In this document: positions 35,491-43,539 of the stretch, in pieces
Layout of the letters: every line of letters begins with the position of its first letter
Position numbering within the stretch: position 1 is the first letter of the stretch
Source: Thermoanaerobacterium thermosulfurigenes
Lineage (GTDB): Bacteria > Bacillota > Thermoanaerobacteria > Thermoanaerobacterales > Thermoanaerobacteraceae
Assembly: GCF_051201035.1 (NCBI RefSeq)
Contig: NZ_JBPODR010000004.1
Location: forward strand, 1 to 64,000
Length of the DNA stretch: 64,000 nucleotides
Reading direction: 5' to 3'
Notes under the pieces: generated by a model
What the model saw: only the letters and a program-made list of their open reading frames with translations
The model's database searches: none
What the model was told of the DNA's origin: nothing
Translations under genes and position numbers: made by a program

Positions 35491-36489
35491 TCATATAGTT
35501 TTAGAAATCAAAAATAAGATTGAAGATATCGCAAAAGATGCTGGTATTGTGATAATCCAAGATGCAAACATACTTCTTGCAAACTGCCACCTTACAGCGG
35601 TGGGCCTTTCTTTTGCTCCTACACCAAGTACAGAAGAATTGATTATCTGCGTTCCACTTGTAGGCAGTCCAAAAACTGCAGCAGTTATAACTATGAATAG
35701 AGACGATATCTGCGCATTAAAAGAATGAAATGGCTTAACCCTGTATATCCTTGTTCCAACGCTTTTAATCATTCTAAGTCCGCCAAAAAGAAGTCCAAAG
35801 GATATCATAAAAGCCGACAAAACCTTAATCATATTATGAAATTCACTGCTTCTTGAGAGACTACTTCCTATCGTCAAAATATATATAAGTCCCATTCCCT
35901 TTTGAGCGTCGTTAGCACCTTGGCCAGCATTTAAGATAAAAAGAGTCAAATATTGAAGCTTTTTTAAAACAGTATTGACCTTTACTCCAGCACTTCTCAA
36001 AATACGGCTTGTGAAATACATCACTAAATATCCTATCAAAAATCCAAAAACAGGAGATAAAAAAAGTGGAATTATGACTTTTAGTAATATTCCGTAGATG
36101 TTAATGGAATAAATTCCATATTTAATTATGAAAGGCCCTATCATGCCTCCAACTAATGCGTGTGAAGAACTGGAAGGCATGCCTATATACCACGTGATGA
36201 GATTCCAAACAACAGCACCAAGCAAGCCTGTAAATATCATGATATACAGATCATTACCAGCAATTGTGAGGTATTTAAGATTAAGCACATCTTTACTGAT
36301 GGTTGATGCAACTGTAGTGCTTAATGTTGCTGTGCCAATAAATTGAGCTAATGACGCTGTTATAAAGGCACTTCTTATGCCGATAGATCTTGACGAAATA
36401 ATCGTAGCTATAAGATTTCCTTCGTCATGAAATCCTGTGATAAAGATGTATAATAAAATAAAAGCTATTAAAGCATAGTGCAAATTCAT
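35491..36489 (-). CDS. pit: Low-affinity inorganic phosphate transporter, Pit family
   Basis: 332 residues, about 10 membrane helices. The two family repeats are seen at FHDEGNLIATIISSRSIG (about 20-37) and NAGQGANDAQKGMG (about 190-203); GMPSSSSHALVGGMIG and LPTSGTQIINSSVLGVG are the matching S/T-rich loops. The usual GANDxAN in repeat 1 is FHDEGN, a mild deviation common in clostridial members. It imports metal-phosphate complexes with protons. Paired with the DUF47 gene. Confidence 0.9.
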   Translation of the reverse strand: MNLHYALIAFILLYIFITGFHDEGNLIATIISSRSIGIRSAFITASLAQFIGTATLSTTVASTISKDVLNLKYLTIAGNDLYIMIFTGLLGAVVWNLITWYIGMPSSSSHALVGGMIGPFIIKYGIYSINIYGILLKVIIPLFLSPVFGFLIGYLVMYFTSRILRSAGVKVNTVLKKLQYLTLFILNAGQGANDAQKGMGLIYILTIGSSLSRSSEFHNMIKVLSAFMISFGLLFGGLRMIKSVGTRIYRVKPFHSFNAQISSLFIVITAAVFGLPTSGTQIINSSVLGVGAKERPTAVRWQFARSMFASWIITIPASFAISSILFLISKTI

Positions 36490-36571
36490 TTTGACACCTC
36501 AATATATTTCTTGTGGTACATTATATTATGTGCAAATGAATCAAAACGTTAATGTACCGCAATCATAAATA

Positions 36572-37438
36572 TTATTCCATAGACGCTCTTATACTAAACA
36601 CTGCTTTTAGCTCATCGCCAGGCTTTAAATTTTTAATATCTTCCTTTGTGTTCATGGAGTTAGGCTTAGCCATCCAAGGCTCAACACATATAAATTCTTT
36701 ATCGTGTAATGCCCATACAACTACGTATTTAAAAACTTCATCGTATTTAAGAATAACTTTCATACTTCTTTTTTTATCTAATATAGAGCACTCATTTGAT
36801 TTAGGCTCAAAAATAAGATTTACCTCAGTCTTTTTAAAGTCAATCTCTCCATCGAAAATAAGCTGCTTTTTATATATTGCATCGTAGCATGCATCTGAAT
36901 CAACTGATATTGAAGCATTGTCCTTATTTTCAATGTAAAAATACGGATGAAATCCAGAGTAAAATATCATATTTTTCTCTGACTTATTTACATATTGTTG
37001 CTCTATTGTCAGCATTCCGTTCTTGAGAATATATTTAAAAATAAGTTCAAAATCAAAAGGGTATATTTCCCTTGTCTCGCTGCTGCTTGTAAACTTCAAT
37101 GTTATCGACGCAGAATCATCAGCACTTGTTTTAACTACATCCCACTTATAAAGCCTTGCAATACCATGCTGTTTCATGTTGTACTCTCTGCCATCTATCG
37201 TATATTTCTCATCTTTTAGATATCCACAGATTGGAAAAAGTATCGGTATTCCTCCTCGTATATTCTTTTCGGTATTGTACAGTGTTTCTTTATCAAGATA
37301 CAATATATCTTGTCCAGCCCATACATATCTTGTTATTATACCACCACGTTCCGGCACAACTTCAAAAAACGAATTGCTTTTTAAATCATAAAGTCTGTAC
37401 GTCTCAAATTTATCCATATACTTTTCCACTTTATACAT
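36572..37438 (-). CDS. Aldose-1-epimerase/galactose-mutarotase family protein
   Basis: 288 residues. The mutarotase fold is suggested by FEVVPERGGIITRYVWAGQDILYLD, RGGIPILFPICG (about 63-74), KQHGIARLYKW (catalytic His, about 91), FYSGFHPYFYI (second His, about 155) and FICVEPWMAKPNSM near the end. The pattern fits the LacX/YeaD-like D-hexose-6-phosphate or aldose epimerases. It interconverts sugar anomers. The ATG at 37438 follows GAGGTGCTGAAA, so the frame upstream is not used. Substrate unknown. Confidence 0.85.
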   Translation of the reverse strand: MYKVEKYMDKFETYRLYDLKSNSFFEVVPERGGIITRYVWAGQDILYLDKETLYNTEKNIRGGIPILFPICGYLKDEKYTIDGREYNMKQHGIARLYKWDVVKTSADDSASITLKFTSSSETREIYPFDFELIFKYILKNGMLTIEQQYVNKSEKNMIFYSGFHPYFYIENKDNASISVDSDACYDAIYKKQLIFDGEIDFKKTEVNLIFEPKSNECSILDKKRSMKVILKYDEVFKYVVVWALHDKEFICVEPWMAKPNSMNTKEDIKNLKPGDELKAVFSIRASME

Positions 37439-37578
37439 TTTCAGCACCTCTTTTACTATTTTATCTAAAACATATTATACTATAATCGCCCTAAACTTTT
37501 CTAATTTTTTCAATACATATATTAAATATAAAAGTTAAAAATAATTTTGAAAAAATACTTTTTAGGAGTGTGATAGAA

Positions 37579-37848
37579 ATGGCTGAGGAAAAAGAGCGTT
37601 ACAAAAATCCTCCCAAGCCTGATGATCGTTCTGATAACGTAGGAAAATTACAGGATATGATTCACGATACGATAGAAAATTATAGAGAAGCTGAAGATTA
37701 CTTGAAATTGCACGCTGAAGAACTTTCTCCAGAAGAAATCGCACGAATCAAAGAGAAAAACCGCCATAGGCTTGAAAGCATCCATGGCATGAGAGATGAA
37801 ATCGTAGATGAAGTTGAAGCCGGAAACGGCGTAGACAAAAAAGATTAA
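37579..37848 (+). CDS. tlp: Small acid-soluble spore protein, Tlp family
   Basis: 89 residues, highly charged. KPDDRSDNVGKLQDMIHDTIENYREAEDYL and SPEEIARIKEKNRHRLESIHGMRDEI match the Tlp family almost throughout. Tlp is made in the forespore in Bacillus. Its presence shows the organism comes from a spore-forming lineage. The ATG at 37579 follows AGGAG by 12 bases; an ATG at 37570 lies too close to it. Residues 1-12 are an extension over the usual Tlp start. Confidence 0.9.
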   Translation: MAEEKERYKNPPKPDDRSDNVGKLQDMIHDTIENYREAEDYLKLHAEELSPEEIARIKEKNRHRLESIHGMRDEIVDEVEAGNGVDKKD

Positions 37849-37875
37849 AATAGGCAGTTCCTCACTGCCTATTTT
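37847..37875. terminator. Shared bidirectional terminator of tlp and leuS
   Basis: AAAATAGGCAGT (37847-37858) and ACTGCCTATTTT (37864-37875) are perfect 12-base arms with a TCCTC loop. The stem contains the leuS stop codon. Confidence 0.9.
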
Positions 37876-40313
37876 ACAACTATATTCACAAGCCTACCCT
37901 TTACAACCACAACTTTAACTATTTCTTTACCGTCAATGTATTGTTTTATGCTTTCTGCTGAAATCGCAGCATCTTGAATTTCCTTCTCACTTGCATCTGG
38001 AGAAACTTCAAGGCGTCCTCTTACCTTACCGTTAACCTGTATTGCTATCTCAACAACATCTTTGACTAAAGCTTTTTCATCGTACTTTGGCCATTTTTGA
38101 TTAAAAACAGAATAGCTGTATCCCAATCTGTCCCACATTTCTTCTGCAAAATGCGGTGCAAAAGGCGCCAAAAGCCTTACAAGATCTGCAATAGTTTCCT
38201 CGTACAATTTTGTGTTTTTGATTTCTATTTCAGCGTCATATTTATAAAGGGCGTTTACAAGCTCCATTATCCTTGCTATAGCAGTATTAAACTGGAACTT
38301 TTCAGCATCTTCTGTAACGCTCTTTATGGCATAATTTCTTACATAGTTAAGTTCTTTCTCATCTTTTGAAATCTCATCTTTACCAGCTTTACCCTTTTCC
38401 TCTATGAATTTATCTACAAGCCTTTCAATTCTCTGTATGAAGCGGGACATAGCCTTTATACCATCATCATTCCACGGACCGCCTTCTGTAAAGGCAAATC
38501 CAAACATCAAGTACATCCTAAATACATCTGAGCCATATTCATTGATGTACTCATCCGGTGATATTGTATTGCCCCTTGATTTGCTCATCTTGTTTCCATC
38601 AGGTCCCAATATTATTCCTTGATGTATGAGAGATTTAAAAGGCTCATCAAAATCAAGATACCCTAAGTCCCTCAATGCCTTAGTGACAAATCTGGCATAC
38701 AAAAGGTGCATACATGCGTGTTCAGCACCGCCTATATATTTGTCAACCGGAAGCATCTTGTCAATTAGCTCTTTGTTGAAAGGCTCTTTGTCATTTTTGT
38801 TGTCAGGATACCTTAAGAAGTACCACGATGAATCCACAAATGTGTCAAGTGTATCAGGATCTCTCAATGCTTTACCACCGCATTTAGGGCAAGTGGTATT
38901 CATAAATTCCTCAGATTTCTTAAGCGGCGACTCTCCATCTGGAGAAAACTCCACATTGTAAGGCAATAATACTGGCAAATCTTCTTCAGGCACAGGAACT
39001 AATCCGCACTTGTCGCAGTGTATTATTGGTATAGGAGCACCCCAATACCTTTGCCTTGATACAAGCCAATCTCTAAGCCTGTAGTTTACCTTAAGAGCTC
39101 CTTTGCCTTCTTTCTCAAGCATCTTCACTATCTCTATCCTTGCATCTTCAGATTTGTTTCCTGTGAAATCACCGCTATCAACAAGAATACCGTATTCAAC
39201 AAATGGCAGTGAGTCATCTACTCCATCTTTCCCCTTGATAACTCTCTTTATTGGCAAGTCGTACTTCTTAGCAAATGAATAATCTCTCTCGTCATGGGCA
39301 GGTACTGCCATTACACAGCCTGTCCCGTATGTTGCAAGAACGTAATCAGATATCCATATAGGCACTCTCTCACTTGTAATAGGATGAATAGCGTACGCTC
39401 CTGTAAATACGCCTGTCTTCTCTTTTTCCGTTGAAAGCCTCTCTATCTCGCTTTGCTTTCTGGCGTATTCTTTATAATCTTCTACATTTCTTCTATGCTC
39501 ATCTGTCGTTATGAGATCTACTATCTCATTTTCTGGAGCCAAGACTACGTATGTAACACCGTATAGCGTGTCAGCTCTTGTTGTAAAAACTTTAAACGAT
39601 ATGTCTTTGCCATCGACTTTAAACTCTATCTCGGCACCGTCTGATTTTCCTATCCAGTTTCTCTGCATCATTTTCGTTTTTTCAGGCCAGTCCAGCTCAT
39701 CGAGCTTATTTAAAAGTTCTTCTGCATAATCGGTTATCTTTAAAAACCACTGAGTCAAATCTTTTTTAGTGACTTCAGAGCCACATCTTTCACAAGTACC
39801 TTCTACAACTTGCTCATTTGCAAGGACTGTCTTGCAGCTTGGACACCAATTGACAGGAGCCTTTTTTCTATAAGCCAAACCTTTCTTGTACAGTTGTAAG
39901 AAAACCCATTGTGTCCACTTATAGTAGTCAGGCAAGCAGGTTATAACCTCATAATCCCAATCAAATGTGGCACCCATCTCTCTTAGCTGTCTTTCCATTG
40001 TCTTTATGTTTTGAAGGGTAGAATCCTGTGGATGTATGCCTGTCTTTATGGCATAGTTTTCTGCCGGCAATCCAAACGCATCAAAACCCATTGGATGAAA
40101 AACTTCATAGCCTTGCATCCTTTTCATCCTTGCCCATGAATCAGCAGGCCCATAATTATACCAATGTCCTGCATGTAACTTTGCACCTGATGGATACGAA
40201 AACATCTCAAGACAGTACAGCTTCTTATCAATGTTTTCCGGATTAAACTTGTATAGTTTTGTATCTTCCCACTTCTTTTGCCATTTTTTATCAATATCCC
40301 TTGAATAAGCCAT
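37869..40313 (-). CDS. leuS: Leucyl-tRNA synthetase
   Basis: 814 residues, full length. The class I motifs are HAGHWYNY (HIGH, about 47) and GNKMSKSRGN (KMSKS, about 575). The CP1 editing domain (about 225-400) contains TTRADTLYGVTYVVLAPE (the Thr-rich editing site) and GTGCVMAVPAHDERD. Zinc-ribbon-like CxxC pairs are present near residues 158-178 and 425-465. GGAGTG is placed correctly before the ATG. A leucine T-box lies directly upstream and controls it according to tRNA-Leu charging. Confidence 0.97.
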   Translation of the reverse strand: MAYSRDIDKKWQKKWEDTKLYKFNPENIDKKLYCLEMFSYPSGAKLHAGHWYNYGPADSWARMKRMQGYEVFHPMGFDAFGLPAENYAIKTGIHPQDSTLQNIKTMERQLREMGATFDWDYEVITCLPDYYKWTQWVFLQLYKKGLAYRKKAPVNWCPSCKTVLANEQVVEGTCERCGSEVTKKDLTQWFLKITDYAEELLNKLDELDWPEKTKMMQRNWIGKSDGAEIEFKVDGKDISFKVFTTRADTLYGVTYVVLAPENEIVDLITTDEHRRNVEDYKEYARKQSEIERLSTEKEKTGVFTGAYAIHPITSERVPIWISDYVLATYGTGCVMAVPAHDERDYSFAKKYDLPIKRVIKGKDGVDDSLPFVEYGILVDSGDFTGNKSEDARIEIVKMLEKEGKGALKVNYRLRDWLVSRQRYWGAPIPIIHCDKCGLVPVPEEDLPVLLPYNVEFSPDGESPLKKSEEFMNTTCPKCGGKALRDPDTLDTFVDSSWYFLRYPDNKNDKEPFNKELIDKMLPVDKYIGGAEHACMHLLYARFVTKALRDLGYLDFDEPFKSLIHQGIILGPDGNKMSKSRGNTISPDEYINEYGSDVFRMYLMFGFAFTEGGPWNDDGIKAMSRFIQRIERLVDKFIEEKGKAGKDEISKDEKELNYVRNYAIKSVTEDAEKFQFNTAIARIMELVNALYKYDAEIEIKNTKLYEETIADLVRLLAPFAPHFAEEMWDRLGYSYSVFNQKWPKYDEKALVKDVVEIAIQVNGKVRGRLEVSPDASEKEIQDAAISAESIKQYIDGKEIVKVVVVKGRLVNIVVK

Positions 40314-40342
40314 CTTCTCACTCCTATTAATATTTTTTGCAT

Positions 40343-40540
40343 AAAAAAGGCTTCACATCACAAAGAGACGAAAGCTACGCTTCCGTGGTACCACTCTTTT
40401 TGACGCAAGCCCACTTATTTCATATAACGGTACAACCGTGCATACTTTTAATATGCATGCTCAATGGCGAGTTCAGCTAACACAATGCCCTTTCCCACCG
40501 TCATAAGGCTCTCTGAAAAAGTCTTAGCCTACTACTCCAC
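40343..40540 (-). promoter_or_regulatory. T-box leader of leuS with CUC (Leu) specifier
   Basis: The minus strand contains the T-box motif AGAGTGGTACCACGG (around 40398-40384), the specifier context GCTGAACTCGCC with CTC at 40471-40469, and the stem I purine-rich start GTAGGCTAAGAC near 40530. A stem joining AAAGAG..ACGGAAGC to GCTTTCGT..CTCTTT includes the T-box, with a six-T run further on at 40348-40343. Uncharged tRNA-Leu should pair with CUC and the T-box to allow leuS transcription. Confidence 0.93.
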
Positions 40541-40608
40541 ATCATTGCATTAACAATATATATTTATCAATATTTTATTACAAATGCTCTTAAAATGCAA
40601 TATGATAA

Positions 40609-41319
40609 TCACCATTGGCGGCCTGGATCACCTGCCATAGAATTAACTGTTGCCGCAGGATACAGCACATTTACATGGTCAACAAGATTTGTCGTATCTG
40701 ATATGACAAATTCAAGCTTGTAATCAGAATTCATCGTATAGCCTAAAACAGTTTGGCTTGGAGTGCCGCTTATAGAGGCTTTATATGGGGCTTTTCCCAA
40801 TACATTTTCAATATCACTTCTTGAAATAGCTTGTAATCTTGGATCAAATGACCTTGTCTCAAAAACCTGCATTCCTTTATTAAATCCAAATACAAGATAC
40901 TTCTTTGTAAAAGTCGTATAAGTTCCCTTTGCAGATGAAATATACTCTTGCTTGTCAGGGTTTCCATACACCTTTTCTATATCATCTATAGTAGTTTTAC
41001 CTGTTACAAAATCGCAGTTTATTACTTTACCTTGTTTAGCAAGGCTTACTATCTGATTTATCAAATCAACGTTGCGATTGTCTACAACAGGATTGTGATC
41101 TTGTTTATCACTATTGCCATTATTACTATCATTGCTACTCTTATTTTCATCTTTTGCATTATTATCAGAAGTTGAATTATCATTTGTTGCAGTTTTTTGG
41201 CTTTGCGATTCTTGATTTCTTCTTTGTGCTATATTAGAATTATTGTAAAGCAGGTATCCGGCAAAAATCGATACAGCAACAACAAGTGCTATCAATAAGC
41301 CGTATTTTTTCATAATCAA
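40609..41319 (-). CDS. YjgB-like DUF4309 protein with membrane anchor
   Basis: 236 residues. An N-terminal membrane helix (about 5-25) is followed by a low-complexity Asn/Ser/Asp/Lys linker (about 30-80). The C-terminal domain (about 95-230) with TIDDIEKVYGNPDKQEY, YLVFGFNKGMQVFETRSFDP and ISRSDIENVLGKAP matches the DUF4309 family, as in B. subtilis YjgB. It should be displayed outside the membrane through the flexible linker. Function unknown. Single gene downstream of the leuS leader. Confidence 0.8.
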   Translation of the reverse strand: MIMKKYGLLIALVVAVSIFAGYLLYNNSNIAQRRNQESQSQKTATNDNSTSDNNAKDENKSSNDSNNGNSDKQDHNPVVDNRNVDLINQIVSLAKQGKVINCDFVTGKTTIDDIEKVYGNPDKQEYISSAKGTYTTFTKKYLVFGFNKGMQVFETRSFDPRLQAISRSDIENVLGKAPYKASISGTPSQTVLGYTMNSDYKLEFVISDTTNLVDHVNVLYPAATVNSMAGDPGRQW

Positions 41320-41500
41320 TCCTCCAATTTTTTATTTATTCCCCCACACAAATGATAACCTTATGCAATGCCTTTCGTCAATGACTTTAAGGGAGATTTA
41401 TACATAATTAATGTTTTTAATACTTTATTGATAATCGCTTAACAGCATTAAACTATAGTGTTAAAATATAGTTAAATAGATTGATGTTGGAGGTGATATT

Positions 41501-42013
41501 ATGGTAAATGGCACATCACCCAAAAAATTTGACGCAAAATTTATAACAAGAACCGCTATTTTGCTGGCATTGACTATAATCGCACAATTTATCAAGATGC
41601 CACAGCTTGTAACAGGCTCAATCGTAAATGCGATGCTTATTGTATCGGCTTACTTTGTAGGTGTCTGGTCTGGCATCACAATAGGGCTTTTGACGCCAAT
41701 CATCGCTTTTTTAGTAGGACTTATGGGATTTCCAATGCTTATACCATTTATAATGGTTGGCAATGCACTTTATGTGATGTTTTTCTCGGCTATTAAAAAC
41801 AACATCATAGGCATGATAACAGGTTCAGTTGTAAAGTTTTTATGGCTGGCAGCTTCTGTAAAGTACATTCTCGTAATGTTTGGCGTAAAAGTACCTCAAA
41901 AAATTGCAGCAGCCTTTACATTTCCACAATTAGCTACCGCTATAATCGGTGGAATACTATCCATATTTTTAATATTCATCTTGACAGGCTATTTCAATAA
42001 ATCAAAGGAGTAG
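41501..42013 (+). CDS. ECF transporter S component, vitamin or cofactor uptake
   Basis: 170 residues with about five membrane helices. RTAILLALTIIAQFIKMPQLVTGSIVNAMLIVSAYFVGVWSG and GLLTPIIAFLVG fit the S-component group of energy-coupling-factor transporters. It would need the shared EcfA/EcfA'/EcfT module encoded elsewhere. No riboswitch precedes it and the neighbours give no clue to the substrate. GGAGGTG precedes the ATG. Confidence 0.8.
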   Translation: MVNGTSPKKFDAKFITRTAILLALTIIAQFIKMPQLVTGSIVNAMLIVSAYFVGVWSGITIGLLTPIIAFLVGLMGFPMLIPFIMVGNALYVMFFSAIKNNIIGMITGSVVKFLWLAASVKYILVMFGVKVPQKIAAAFTFPQLATAIIGGILSIFLIFILTGYFNKSKE

Positions 42014-42027
42014 GTATATCCCTACTC

Positions 42028-43221
42028 CTACTCAATTGCTTCAACGTTTTTTAAATCGGTCATCTTATTTGAAACCCTTAAGATATATTCTATCAAAAAG
42101 CTTTCTTCATATCTTAAAAGCTTTGAATCCACGTTTTCTATAGTATCTGTAAACCAATGATAATTTTTTATAGATCCGTCTTCATCCATGGATAAAAACG
42201 CTATAGCGTCGAATCCACTTGCTAAGACAGGCAGTGCATCTGTGGGCAAAAGCAGATTTTTTCTTCTCTGAACCGTATTTTTGGGGTACTCTTTTGCCAT
42301 AAGATCTGCAACGTCTAAAAGCATTTTGCCCGCTTTCCTGTATATGATCATTCCTTCTCCTTCAAGGTATGTCAGTTTGCCTGCTCCAAGGTTATCAAGT
42401 ATTACAAACTGCGCATCCCTGTCTAATAACCTCTTATACTTCTTCAAGAAATATTTCATTCCCCTTTCGCCAGTCTCTTCGCTACCTGTAAAGAGGAAAA
42501 CCAGTTGCACATCATCAGGAAACTTATCTTTATTATTTGCATAATGATCTGCAATCGCTAATGCCAAAGATACACCAGAACCATTGTCATTAGCACCATT
42601 TGTGTACTTTCCACCTAACTGACATATAAGCAAAAACACAACCATTGCAAATGTTATTAGTATGCCTAATCCCAATAAAACATTTGATACAAAAGAAATA
42701 TCCATTATTTTAAATGCGATACCCAATGGTATCAAAGCAAATCCCACATAGCCAACGTTAAAAATCATTTTTAATCTTCCAACAATTTTAGGACTGAACA
42801 TTAGACTGCCTTTTTGTGTATCAATATGGGCAGATATGATTACCTTCTTTTTGTCGTTTTTCTCAAATTTCGTGAATACGTTTTTGGATCTGTGTTTGGG
42901 CATTATGCTGGTTTCAAAAGACCTGCCGCTTAACTCTAAAACCAACAAAAATACTGCAACAATGGAAATTAAAAGCTCCACAATATTTAAAAATTTATCG
43001 TATACAAGCGATGCAGCACCCATGATGAAAAGAAGAATCCCAAACTGGAGAGGCAAAATGTAAAGATTGTCTCGTGTTGTTTTAAATTCCTGTACACCAA
43101 CATCATAGCCTAAACTTTTAAGCTTCTCTGCGATGTAATCTGCTGCCTTTCTTTCATTCTTTGTGGCTGAACCACGGTGTTCAAATTTTGAAAGCTCTTT
43201 TAAGTAATCCATACTTTTCAT
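42028..43221 (-). CDS. Membrane-associated M28-family aminopeptidase
   Basis: 397 residues. Zinc-binding residues are seen in VIISAHIDTQKG (His/Asp, about 132-143), GANDNGSGVSLALAIADHY (Asp), FTGSEETGERGMKYF (Glu-Glu, about 248) and NYHWFTDTIENVD (His, about 353), the M28 layout. Unusually, hydrophobic pairs at about 54-95 and 157-200 insert membrane segments within the fold. It probably removes N-terminal residues from peptides, facing one side of the membrane. Alone in its transcription unit. Confidence 0.85.
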   Translation of the reverse strand: MKSMDYLKELSKFEHRGSATKNERKAADYIAEKLKSLGYDVGVQEFKTTRDNLYILPLQFGILLFIMGAASLVYDKFLNIVELLISIVAVFLLVLELSGRSFETSIMPKHRSKNVFTKFEKNDKKKVIISAHIDTQKGSLMFSPKIVGRLKMIFNVGYVGFALIPLGIAFKIMDISFVSNVLLGLGILITFAMVVFLLICQLGGKYTNGANDNGSGVSLALAIADHYANNKDKFPDDVQLVFLFTGSEETGERGMKYFLKKYKRLLDRDAQFVILDNLGAGKLTYLEGEGMIIYRKAGKMLLDVADLMAKEYPKNTVQRRKNLLLPTDALPVLASGFDAIAFLSMDEDGSIKNYHWFTDTIENVDSKLLRYEESFLIEYILRVSNKMTDLKNVEAIE

Positions 43222-43343
43222 AATATTCGCCCCCTAACTATATATTTCTACAGACTTTTCAATATTCCTTCAATAATTTTTTCCTATGAGTTGATACATT
43301 ATTCACAATAGGGAAATTACTTGAGCCTCCAAAGCGAGCGAAA

Positions 43344-43368
43344 TAAAAAAACACCTACTATACAGGTG
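43344..43368 (-). terminator. Terminator downstream of the PBP gene
   Basis: CACCT (43352-43356) and AGGTG (43364-43368) pair, and the minus strand continues with eight T-rich bases. It lies 170 bases after the PBP stop, with the IS remnant in between. Confidence 0.75.
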
Positions 43369-43370
43369 CG

Positions 43371-43492
43371 AGACAGAAGTTGTACAAAAAAATCACCTTT
43401 CCGTTATAATAGAGTTGTTCAAGCTACTATATAACAAAAGGAAAGGTGATTTAATGGCTAATAAACGAGATGAAACGGTATGCACAAAATAG
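43371..43492 (+). mobile_element. Left-end remnant of an insertion sequence with transposase start
   Basis: A -35-like TTGTAC (43380-43385) and TATAAT (43405-43410) precede AAAGGAAAGGTG and an ATG at 43454. The reading frame encodes MANKRDETV and then stops at 43490-43492, so only the 5' end of a gene remains. The 13-base arms 43390-43402 and 43440-43452 are perfect complements that would hide the ribosome binding site in read-through RNA; the left arm lies between the -35 and -10 boxes. The transposase family cannot be named from nine residues. No other gene is seen in 43222-43539. Confidence 0.6.
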
Positions 43493-43539
43493 ATGTGCCA
43501 ATACCACATTTTTTTACTACTAAGTACAGTAGTTATGAT

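Noticed and set aside
42008..42026. GAGTAGG/CCTACTC hairpin after the ECF S-component as a terminator
   Set aside because: The stem is real but no T-run follows on either strand, so I did not call it.
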